Source: Limnohabitans sp. 63ED37-2
Lineage (GTDB): Bacteria; Pseudomonadota; Gammaproteobacteria; Burkholderiales; Burkholderiaceae_C
DNA: 64,000 bases
Assembly: GCF_001412535.1 (NCBI RefSeq)
Contig: NZ_CP011774.1
Span: forward strand, 119,501-183,500
Direction: 5' to 3'
Part shown: positions 57,425 through 64,000 of the stretch, piece by piece
Layout of the letters: every line of letters begins with the position of its first letter
How positions within the stretch are numbered: the stretch's first letter is position 1
The notes under the pieces: model-generated
Seen by the model: only the letters and a program-made list of their open reading frames with translations
Database searches by the model: none
Told to the model about the DNA's origin: nothing
Position numbers and translations under genes: made by a program

Positions 57425-57480
57425 TCCACGTTCCACGTCCCAGCAACAATCCCCCGATCCATGTAGAACATGCCTCAACA

Positions 57481-57505
57481 AAAAACCTCGCATTGCGGGG
57501 TTTTT
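57481..57505. terminator. Bidirectional intrinsic terminator
   Basis: AAAAACCTCGC pairs with GCGGGGTTTTT around ATT. With A and T runs on both sides it can work for the desaturase gene on the minus strand and for any plus-strand transcript from pgk. Confidence 0.85.
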
Positions 57506-57529
57506 CTTCGTCAGGGTCAACGAACCCGA

Positions 57530-58672
57530 TCAGGCTTGTGCCGCAGGCGGCAGGTTGCCGCGCACTGGGCTGGTCATGGTGCCTTTGAAGTCGGTCCAGC
57601 ACTCACGGCCGAAGTCGTACAGCTTGCAGTTTTGGGCGGTCTCGAAGTACCACTTCCAAGAGAAGGGCTGCACGATGATGCGGCCGGGCAGCATTTCTTC
57701 GAGCTTGGTCTGCGCTTGCTTGAGGCGGTAAAGCGGGATGCTCATGTCCACATGGTGTGCGGTGTGCTCCATGATGTGGTGCATCATGGCGCCGATCTGG
57801 AACGGAAAGGTCAGGTGCACGGTGGTCGACACAAAGGGCGCAGCCTTGGTCCAAGCGGCCTTGTTGTCGTGCCAGGACACTTTCACATGGGTGTGGTGCA
57901 CATAGACCACAAAGCCGATCATGGTGTTCCAGAAGAAGAAGGGGATCAGCACGCCCATGAGCAGCGACAGCAGCACCGATTGCTCGGTGTAGAGGGCGGC
58001 GGCCGCAACGACCGCGACCCACACCGCACCAAAAACACTCACCAGAAGGCTGTCCTTGAAGAAGATCGGGCGGCGTGTGGGCATGTGGGTTTTGTTCGGG
58101 AAAAACTCGCGCTTCCACCAGATCTCGATCATGTAATACAAACCGGGTGCCCAGCCGCTGCGGTAGGCCCTCTGAAGCAGGCGCTGCACGGGGTTCAAGT
58201 TGGCAAACTCTTCAGCCGTCAGGGGCGTCCAGACAAAGTCCACGCCCTTGAGGTTGGTGTAGCCGTGGTGCACCACGTTGTGGCCGGTGTCCCACAAGCT
58301 GTAGGGCGTGAGCGATGGCAAAAATGCGATGCGGCCCAAGACCTTGTTGAGTTCGCGGTGGGGCGTCAGGCTCTGGTGGCAGGCGTCGTGGCCAATGACG
58401 AACAGGCGGCCAATGACGAAGCCAGCCACTGAGCCGCACAGCAGTTTCGCCCAGACAGATTCGAGCAAGATGGTGGCGGTGATCAGGGCAAAAAACAGGG
58501 CGTAATCCAAAGCGAGCAGCACGAAGGCACGCACCGTACTGCGCTCGGACAGGGGGATCAACCACTCGCGCAAGGTCTTGCGGTGCGGCAGGGGCTGGTC
58601 CAGTGGGATGGGCTGATCGACGTTGGGGGTATGTAAGGCAGTCATGACGCTTGAATATAAATCGCTCAACAT
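57530..58672 (-). CDS. Membrane fatty acid desaturase
   Basis: A 380-residue membrane-bound di-iron desaturase. The three histidine boxes are HDACHQS near residue 95, HNVVHHGYT near 131 and HTAHHVD near 301. Hydrophobic helices lie before the first box (about 48-85) and between the second and third (about 210-260). It would introduce double bonds into fatty acyl chains of membrane lipids; regiochemistry cannot be told. The start is uncertain: the longest form begins at 58672 and an internal ATG at 58645 (MTALHTPN) is also possible; neither has a clear Shine-Dalgarno sequence. Transcribed opposite to pgk and pyk. Confidence 0.9.
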   Translation of the reverse strand: MLSDLYSSVMTALHTPNVDQPIPLDQPLPHRKTLREWLIPLSERSTVRAFVLLALDYALFFALITATILLESVWAKLLCGSVAGFVIGRLFVIGHDACHQSLTPHRELNKVLGRIAFLPSLTPYSLWDTGHNVVHHGYTNLKGVDFVWTPLTAEEFANLNPVQRLLQRAYRSGWAPGLYYMIEIWWKREFFPNKTHMPTRRPIFFKDSLLVSVFGAVWVAVVAAAALYTEQSVLLSLLMGVLIPFFFWNTMIGFVVYVHHTHVKVSWHDNKAAWTKAAPFVSTTVHLTFPFQIGAMMHHIMEHTAHHVDMSIPLYRLKQAQTKLEEMLPGRIIVQPFSWKWYFETAQNCKLYDFGRECWTDFKGTMTSPVRGNLPPAAQA

Positions 58673-58909
58673 GGAGTTTAGTCGGCTTGGCGTTTCACTG
58701 GGCTGACAAAGATCAATTCAAGGGTATTGCAAAGGAAAACAGCCAGCAACGGACTTGATCTGTTGGTAACTTGTCGCCAAAAGTCTGCAATCAATCCGCC
58801 TTTGCGGCCGCGATGAGCGGTTTTTTGTTGCATGCAGGCCATCGAAAGAACCGGTCATGTAACCGATTTCGTGTGAGAATTGAAACCAAATTACATTGGA
58901 GATCTTCAG

Positions 58910-60340
58910 ATGCCCCGTCGCGCCACCAAGATTGTTGCCACCTTAGGCCCTGCTTCCAGCGATCCCGCACTTTTGGAGGCCATGATCCGTGCTGGCGTCA
59001 ATGTGGTTCGCCTGAACTTCAGCCACGGCAAGGCGCAAGACCACGTCGACCGCGCCCGCCTGGTGCGCGAAGCCTCGCACCGTGCGGGCCGCGAGGTGGC
59101 CATCATGGCCGACCTGCAGGGCCCCAAGATCCGGGTCGGCAAGTTTGCCGAAGGCAAAGTCATGCTCGAGCCCGGTGCTCCTTTTGTGCTGGACGCCTCG
59201 CGCACCGAGCCGGGTGACATCAACGGCGTCGGCCTCGATTACAAAGAGCTGCCGCGTGACGTGAAAGCGGGCGATGTGCTCTTGCTCAACGATGGCTTGA
59301 TCGTGCTCACCGTGAACGCGGTCAAAGGCGAGCAGGTGCACACCACCGTGAAGCTGGGCGGTGAATTGTCGAACAACAAGGGCATCAACAAACAGGGCGG
59401 TGGCTTGACGGCAGCGGCCCTGACGGCCAAGGACATGGACGACATCCGCACGGCCATGAGCTTCAATGCCGACTATGTGGCGGTGAGCTTCCCCAAAAAC
59501 GCCACCGACATGGAAATGGCCCGCCAACTGTGCAACGTGGCCTGCACCAACGGCCACAGGCCTGGCCTGATCGCCAAGATCGAACGCGCCGAAGCCATTC
59601 CTGAGCTGGACCGCATCTTGGCGGTGTCGGACGGCATCATGGTCGCACGTGGCGATTTGGCCGTGGAGGTGGGCAATGCCGCTGTGCCGGGCCTGCAAAA
59701 ACACATGATCAAACGCGCCCGCGAACTCGACAAACTGGTCATCACCGCCACGCAGATGATGGAGAGCATGATCGTCAACCCGGTGCCCACCCGCGCCGAA
59801 GTGTCGGACGTGGCCAACGCGGTGCTGGACGGCACCGATGCGGTGATGCTCAGCGCCGAAACCGCGGCAGGCAAGTACCCGCTGGAGACGGTCGAGATGA
59901 TGGCGGCGGTGTGTCTGGAAGCCGAGAAAACCGACCACGATCCGCTGGACGACGACTTTGTGGGGGCGCATTTCAACCGCATCGACCACGCCATCGCCAT
60001 GGGCGCCCTGTTCACGGCGCACCACCTCAAGGCCAAGGCGATTGTGGCCTTGACCGATTCGGGCTCGACCGCTTTGTGGATGAGCCGCCACAGTGTGCGC
60101 ATGCCCATTTATGCACTCACGCCCAAGGTCGCCACCCAGCGCAAGATGGCCCTGATGCGCAACGTCAGCCCCTTGCTGATGGACACCAGCGCCGACCGCG
60201 ACACCGCTTTGGCCGATGCCGAAGCGCACCTGAAAAAGCGCGGCATTGTGCAGCCGGGCGATGTGTACGCCATCACCGTGGGCGAGCCCATGGGCACACC
60301 TGGCGGCACCAACACGCTCAAGATTTGCCGGGCGGCTTGA
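58910..60340 (+). CDS. pyk: Pyruvate kinase
   Basis: A 476-residue pyruvate kinase, full length. It begins RRATKIVATLGPASSDP, has VNVVRLNFSHGKAQDHVDR near residue 31, ADLQGPKIRVG near 68, the active-site IAKIERAEAIPELDRIL near 220, SDGIMVARGDLAVE near 240 and the MMESMIVNPVPTRAEVSDVANAVLDGTDA region (split). A C-terminal regulatory domain runs from about 355. It converts phosphoenolpyruvate to pyruvate with ATP formation. ATG 58910 has GGAG nine bases upstream. Confidence 0.97.
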   Translation: MPRRATKIVATLGPASSDPALLEAMIRAGVNVVRLNFSHGKAQDHVDRARLVREASHRAGREVAIMADLQGPKIRVGKFAEGKVMLEPGAPFVLDASRTEPGDINGVGLDYKELPRDVKAGDVLLLNDGLIVLTVNAVKGEQVHTTVKLGGELSNNKGINKQGGGLTAAALTAKDMDDIRTAMSFNADYVAVSFPKNATDMEMARQLCNVACTNGHRPGLIAKIERAEAIPELDRILAVSDGIMVARGDLAVEVGNAAVPGLQKHMIKRARELDKLVITATQMMESMIVNPVPTRAEVSDVANAVLDGTDAVMLSAETAAGKYPLETVEMMAAVCLEAEKTDHDPLDDDFVGAHFNRIDHAIAMGALFTAHHLKAKAIVALTDSGSTALWMSRHSVRMPIYALTPKVATQRKMALMRNVSPLLMDTSADRDTALADAEAHLKKRGIVQPGDVYAITVGEPMGTPGGTNTLKICRAA

Positions 60341-60344
60341 GCAC

Positions 60345-60385
60345 CAGGCCAGCGCGTCAAGCCTTGCGGGGCTTGGCGGCCTGGA
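60345..60385 (+). terminator. Possible terminator hairpin after pyk
   Basis: CCAGGCC and GGCCTGG form the outer stem, AAGCC and GGCTT an inner stem, starting about 5 bases after the pyk stop. Only ATTTCC follows, so it lacks a proper T run; it may be a weak terminator or an mRNA end stabiliser. Confidence 0.4.
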
Positions 60386-60431
60386 TTTCCTGTTCAGGAC
60401 GGGCCTGACAGGCCGATGGTGTCCCGAAACC

Positions 60432-60479
60432 TATAAAATCTGGTGCAGTTACAAGCCGGGTACAACCCGGCGCACCAGA
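60432..60479 (+). promoter_or_regulatory. Promoter element and stable 5' hairpin upstream of fba
   Basis: A TATAAAAT block (60432-60439) is directly followed by a two-part hairpin. TCTGGTGC (60439-60446) pairs with GCACCAGA (60472-60479), and inside it GCCGGGT (60455-60461) pairs with ACCCGGC (60465-60471). No -35 element at correct spacing was found. The structure ends 28 bases before the fba start codon. Confidence 0.5.
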
Positions 60480-60507
60480 ATCTTCAACTCCCCGGGAAAT
60501 CACCACC

Positions 60508-61572
60508 ATGGCACTCGTTTCTATGCGCGAGCTGCTGGACCATGCGGCCGTTAACGGCTACGGCATTCCAGCTTTCAACGTCAACAACCTGGAGCAAGTC
60601 CAGGCCGTCATGATGGCCGCCGACGAAGTCGGTGCCCCGGTGATTCTGCAGGCCAGCGCAGGTGCCCGCAAATACGCGGGTGAGCCCTTCATCAAGCACC
60701 TGATTCAGGCCGCCACCGAGCAGTGGCCGCACATTCCGCTGGTCATGCACCAAGACCACGGCCAAAGCCCGGCGGTTTGCCAGGGCGCGATCAACCTGGG
60801 TTTTTCATCGGTGATGATGGACGGCTCTTTGCTGGAAGACGGCAAGACCCCGGCCGACTTTGCCTACAACGTGGATGTGACCCGCCGTGTGGTCGAGATG
60901 GCCCACTTGGTGGGCGTGTCGGTCGAGGGCGAACTCGGCTGCTTGGGCAATCTGGAAACCGGTGAAGCTGGTGAAGAAGACGGCATTGGTGCCGAGGGCA
61001 AACTGGACCACAGCCAGATGCTGACCGACCCCGAAGAAGCGGCCCAGTTCGTGAAAGCCACAGGCCTGGACGCGCTGGCCATTGCCATTGGCACCAGCCA
61101 CGGCGCCTACAAGTTCAGCCGCAAGCCCACGGGCGACATTTTGGCCATCAGCCGCGTGAAAGAAATTCACCAGCGCATTCCCAACACCCACTTGGTGATG
61201 CACGGCTCGTCCAGTGTGCCGCAAGAGCTGTTGGCCCTGATCAACCAGTACGGCGGCAAGATGAAAGAAACCTACGGCGTGCCCGTCGAGGAAATCCAAG
61301 AAGCCATCAAGCACGGCGTGCGCAAAATCAACATCGACACCGACATCCGTTTGGCGATGACCGCCGCTTGCCGCAAGTTCTTGTTCGAGAACCCCGACAA
61401 GTTCGACGCGCGTGAATGGCTCAAACCCGCCCGCGAAGCGGCCAAGCAAATCTGCAAGCAGCGCTACTTGGAGTTCGGCTGCGAAGGCCAGGCCCCCAAG
61501 ATCAAGGGCGACAACCTGCAGGTGGTGGCCGCCCGTTATGCCCGCGGTGAATTGGCGCAAGTGGTCAACTGA
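60508..61572 (+). CDS. fba: Class II fructose-bisphosphate aldolase
   Basis: A 354-residue class IIA/B aldolase of the Fba/CbbA type. It starts ALVSMRELLDHAAVNGYGIPAFNVNNLEQV (split), has VMHQDHGQSPAV near residue 82 with the zinc-binding His and Asp, EGELGCLGNLETGE near 134, GTSHGAYKF near 197, HGSSSVPQ near 232 and the GVRKINIDTDIRLAMTAA block near 271. It splits fructose 1,6-bisphosphate in glycolysis and joins trioses in gluconeogenesis. The upstream leader is structured. Confidence 0.97.
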   Translation: MALVSMRELLDHAAVNGYGIPAFNVNNLEQVQAVMMAADEVGAPVILQASAGARKYAGEPFIKHLIQAATEQWPHIPLVMHQDHGQSPAVCQGAINLGFSSVMMDGSLLEDGKTPADFAYNVDVTRRVVEMAHLVGVSVEGELGCLGNLETGEAGEEDGIGAEGKLDHSQMLTDPEEAAQFVKATGLDALAIAIGTSHGAYKFSRKPTGDILAISRVKEIHQRIPNTHLVMHGSSSVPQELLALINQYGGKMKETYGVPVEEIQEAIKHGVRKINIDTDIRLAMTAACRKFLFENPDKFDAREWLKPAREAAKQICKQRYLEFGCEGQAPKIKGDNLQVVAARYARGELAQVVN

Positions 61573-61623
61573 TGGGGGCGGGGGGCTTCAGTGTGGCAGT
61601 GTTTAGAAACACTGCTCGAGGCC

Positions 61624-62436
61624 TCAAAAAGCGTAATTTAATTTGGCAATGAATTGGCTTGTCCGCAAGCCAATGGCTGGTTGAACGGCGCTCGCAACCA
61701 GGCGGCTGCCTTTGTACAGCGCTTGTGGTGAGCCCTCTTCAATGCGGTCTTGTCGAATGTGGATGGCGGCTGACCATGTCCAGGCGGGGTCGTTTTCGCC
61801 CAGCTTGTTTCCGATTGAAATGCCAATTTCGCGACTACGGCCCGAGCCCAACTGCAAGCGGGTCGGTGCAAAGTTGGGCAAAGTCACATTCGACTGTCCT
61901 GGAAGTATCCGCCCCTGCCAATAGTCAACTTGCCCCTTCAAATGTTGACTCAGGGCCTGCTTGTAACGCACACCAAGCGACACGTCGTTGAATTGAAAAT
62001 GCTCGGGGTAGCCTTCGGCCTGGCTGTTGGATTGGATGCTTCGATGAATGGTGTTATGAACCCATCGGCCCCCCAACGACCAGTTTGCATCCGCATGGAA
62101 GTGGACAGATCCGGAGATTTTTTGATGCGCAATGTCAGAAAAGCTTGTCGCGGCTTGGCCGGTATTGGTTGCACCCAAGTAAGTGCGGGTTCCCCGGCTG
62201 TCGGACCACGCCAATGACCCGTCTGCCACATTGCAGCGAACCGAAAACGTCAAGCCTTTTGAATGCAGGTGACCCGTCTCCAAGACCAAGCGTTTTCCTG
62301 AACGCGACAGCTCCTCCCAGCGGCTTGTTTCTGTTCCAAGTTGTGGACTGATGTTGGCCTCAGCGCACGTTTGACCGAGCGCATTCCAAGAAGTCAAAAG
62401 CGCCAACGCACCCACACAAATATGTGGGTGCAGCAT
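61624..62436 (-). CDS. Exported protein, probable outer-membrane beta barrel
   Basis: A 270-residue protein of unknown function. From ATG 62436 it has a signal peptide (CVGALALLTSWNALGQ) and then alternating polar and hydrophobic segments, with many Ser, Gly and Asn residues, ending in LNYAF, the C-terminal aromatic pattern of outer-membrane barrels. The longer frame to 62646 would overlap the lipoprotein gene and is unlikely. It starts 13 bases after the lipoprotein stop on the same strand, so the two form an operon. Two cysteines near the mature N-terminus (TCAEAN and RCNVAD) may form a disulfide. Confidence 0.65.
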   Translation of the reverse strand: MLHPHICVGALALLTSWNALGQTCAEANISPQLGTETSRWEELSRSGKRLVLETGHLHSKGLTFSVRCNVADGSLAWSDSRGTRTYLGATNTGQAATSFSDIAHQKISGSVHFHADANWSLGGRWVHNTIHRSIQSNSQAEGYPEHFQFNDVSLGVRYKQALSQHLKGQVDYWQGRILPGQSNVTLPNFAPTRLQLGSGRSREIGISIGNKLGENDPAWTWSAAIHIRQDRIEEGSPQALYKGSRLVASAVQPAIGLRTSQFIAKLNYAF

Positions 62437-62449
62437 GCGATCAGACCCA

Positions 62450-63472
62450 TTAAAGGATGTCACTCCAAGGCACGGGTTTAGATGTTTCGAATTTGCCATC
62501 ACCGTCTTGGTCAAGTTCGACCAATGCACTGCTGGTGCCGTTCGCAGTGGCACGGATGGTTCCACCCTGTTTGAACGTGACGAGGGCAATACCATCGGTC
62601 GGATATGGCAAACGTGATCCTGGGCTAGAGATTGCTGGTGATACAAAATTCTTGATCGTCTCGATGGTGGCCGTGTTGGCGCCCAAAGTGGGTATGTTGA
62701 TGGAGCCGTTGATGGATTGACTCACTTGGTTGTTGTATGTGGTGTTGCGAAGAACGTAGTTCTTGTATTCATAAACTTTGGTGCTTCCAGCTGAAGTGAT
62801 GTTGTAAGTCATGCTGGCAATGTCCATTTTGAGATCTGTCAGGAGTTGATTGCTCCCGTTTGAATTGAGCACCATTTTTGCGGAAAGGTTCATGTCGAAT
62901 GAGCCATTCGATGAAGTTGCCACCCCATTGGTCTCAGACACAAACTGTGAGGACTTGGCGGTCACGAAAGCCTCAAAGTCGGTGAATGAAGTTTCTGTGT
63001 ACCGATTGAATGTGATGGTCATCTCGCCGTTCAGCTTTGAACCATACAAAGAGCAATTGTTGGCGGACAGGGTCAGGTAGTCACCGGCATCAGGCACTTC
63101 ATTTCCCAACAGATCGTTGTAAGTGATGCTGAGTGTGCCGCTGGAGCAAGGGATTGATTCCGTTAATTCCGCCCCAACCAGTACTGTTGGGCTTGAGCGC
63201 CAATTCTTGATCAACTGTGTCAGGTGGGACTGAACAAAATGCGTGAACGGCAAAGGGGTTTGCACATCAGCACCGATGAATGATTCGGTGATGCCGGAAC
63301 TTGCACTGACTGCAACTGAACTGGCCATCACCTCAGTGGCAGCCACGTCATAGTTTTGAGCGCTCAGTGCAACCGATTTGCTGTTGGTATTGGATGAAGG
63401 AGCGCCACCACCACCGCCTCCACAAGCGGCCAGGGTTGCACAGAACGACAGAAGGGTTGCGAGTGTCTTCAT
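62450..63472 (-). CDS. Lipoprotein of unknown function
   Basis: A 340-residue predicted lipoprotein. MKTLATLLSFCATLAAC is a lipoprotein signal with the lipobox LAAC, followed by six glycines as a tether. The mature part is Ser/Thr/Asn-rich with a beta-strand pattern, two cysteines (PCSSGTL and NNCSLYG) and a final acidic calcium-loop-like DQDGDGKFE. No known domain was recognised. ATG 63472 was chosen because it opens directly with the basic-hydrophobic signal; an in-frame ATG at 63493 also exists. The upstream DNA (63480-63560) is AT-rich, like the promoters of the surface genes. Confidence 0.7.
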   Translation of the reverse strand: MKTLATLLSFCATLAACGGGGGGAPSSNTNSKSVALSAQNYDVAATEVMASSVAVSASSGITESFIGADVQTPLPFTHFVQSHLTQLIKNWRSSPTVLVGAELTESIPCSSGTLSITYNDLLGNEVPDAGDYLTLSANNCSLYGSKLNGEMTITFNRYTETSFTDFEAFVTAKSSQFVSETNGVATSSNGSFDMNLSAKMVLNSNGSNQLLTDLKMDIASMTYNITSAGSTKVYEYKNYVLRNTTYNNQVSQSINGSINIPTLGANTATIETIKNFVSPAISSPGSRLPYPTDGIALVTFKQGGTIRATANGTSSALVELDQDGDGKFETSKPVPWSDIL

Positions 63473-63610
63473 ATGGAATCCAAAAAACATCATTTTATAA
63501 ATTAAAAGTACTCAAAATTTAATTTAGAAAATTTAAAAAGTAAGTTTTTTTACGAATGTTCTTAGCCAAAAAAACAGATGAACTGGTGGTGCGAACTGAG
63601 GGTGTTCTCT

Positions 63611-63665
63611 TGAGATAATCAACGGGAATGCTTCAGAGCCCGTGAACAATTCGACGGGCTTTTTG
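63611..63665 (+). promoter_or_regulatory. purC leader: extended -10 and terminator-like hairpin
   Basis: TGAGATAAT (63611-63619) fits an extended -10 promoter. About 18 bases after it comes AGCCCGT (63637-63643) paired with ACGGGCT (63654-63660), followed by TTTTTG, an intrinsic terminator shape. It ends 17 bases before the purC start codon. The only gene upstream is divergent, so the hairpin is in the purC leader rather than at the end of another plus-strand gene. Confidence 0.55.
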
Positions 63666-63681
63666 TTTGATGAGAATCGCC

Positions 63682-64000
63682 ATGCCCAACGCACTCCACA
63701 CCTCGGCCCTGACCTCTTTGCCTCTGCTGGCGCGTGGCAAGGTGCGTGACAACTACGCCGTGGGTGACGACCGCATTTTGATGGTGGCCTCAGACCGCAT
63801 CAGCGCGTTTGACGTGATCATGGGCGAGCCGATTCCCGGCAAAGGCGTGCTGCTCACGCAAATGGCCTTGTTCTGGTTCGACAAGCTCGGCCCCAAGGGC
63901 CTGAACATCTGCCCGATCCACCTGACGGGCGAAGCGCCCGAGAGCGTGGTGAGCGACGAAGAAGTGCCGCAAGTCCAAGGCCGCTCCATGCTGGTCAAGC
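63682..64000 (+). CDS. purC: SAICAR synthetase, N-terminal part (partial)
   Basis: The first 106 codons of PurC; the gene continues beyond the window. LLARGKVRDNYAVGDDRILMVASDRISAFDVI (split here) is the family opening with the ATP-binding GKVRD and the DRISAFD motif, followed by PIPGKGVLLTQMALFWF. PurC joins aspartate to the carboxylated imidazole ribotide in purine synthesis. ATG 63682 is preceded by a weak GATGAGAAT-type Shine-Dalgarno region. Confidence 0.95.
   Translation, partial: MPNALHTSALTSLPLLARGKVRDNYAVGDDRILMVASDRISAFDVIMGEPIPGKGVLLTQMALFWFDKLGPKGLNICPIHLTGEAPESVVSDEEVPQVQGRSMLVK

Noticed and set aside
58943..60229. 428-residue minus-strand open frame opposite pyk
   Set aside because: Pyruvate kinase motifs are complete on the plus strand; the minus frame is a histidine/glycine-rich shadow.

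Overview
The window looks like a chromosomal segment of a betaproteobacterium of the Comamonadaceae (Burkholderiales). The protein families, the moderately high GC of the housekeeping genes, and the grouping of pgk, pyk, fba and purC with def, fmt and dprA nearby fit this. The genus cannot be fixed from sequence alone; Limnohabitans, Rhodoferax or Polaromonas-like would all fit. No rRNA, tRNA or CRISPR array was seen.

Layout. (1) 0-1.9 kb: the tail of rfbD, then argB and slmA. (2) 2.1-16.7 kb: a cell-surface block with a Wzi-like outer-membrane protein, a YjbH-like protein, a 1965-residue Ig-repeat adhesin, and its type I secretion system (ABC transporter, HlyD-type adaptor, TolC-type channel). 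A terminator separates the adhesin from the secretion genes. (3) 16.8-41.3 kb: a long plus-strand polysaccharide cluster. It holds a Wza-like export protein, a Wzz-like protein, tviB/tviC-type nucleotide-sugar genes, Wzx and Wzy, four glycosyltransferases or initiating transferases, asnB, ATP-grasp, HAD, a DegT aminotransferase, a PglF/WbpM-type dehydratase, and rfbB (broken), rfbA and rfbC. Its leader carries an ops/JUMPstart-like element, the target of the antiterminator RfaH, and an rfaH-like gene lies at 46.9-47.4 kb. Two MNT-HEPN toxin-antitoxin pairs sit inside the cluster between the export gene and the Wzz gene, bracketed by palindromic repeats.

(4) 41.3-49.7 kb: a recombination graveyard. 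It contains pieces of an IS5-like element in inverted arrangement, two paralogous prlF-yhaV toxin-antitoxin modules (one inside long inverted repeats), a broken tyrosine integrase beside a small HTH protein and an unknown protein, a decayed higB, a stray fragment of the WbpM-type gene, a HicBA-like pair, rfaH and a VanZ-like gene. A hairpin family with the core GGGGTCAGATCC recurs here and in the rfb region, including a four-copy array at 49.57-49.70 kb. (5) 49.75-64 kb: core genes ydcF, dprA, higBA, a class I glutamine amidotransferase, def, fmt, azlCD, pgk, a fatty-acid desaturase, pyk, fba, an outer-membrane protein with a lipoprotein, and the start of purC.

How it works together (inference). 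The surface block and polysaccharide cluster would build an extracellular matrix: a secreted giant adhesin plus a Wzx/Wzy-type polysaccharide. The sugars suggested are a GalNAcA-type uronic acid, possibly amidated by AsnB, and a 4-amino-4,6-dideoxy sugar. RfaH would let RNA polymerase read through the 24-kb cluster. Accessory DNA has repeatedly invaded this locus: palindromic repeats inserted in frame in tviC and rfbB, and the toxin-antitoxin modules, IS fragments and pseudogenes record that history.
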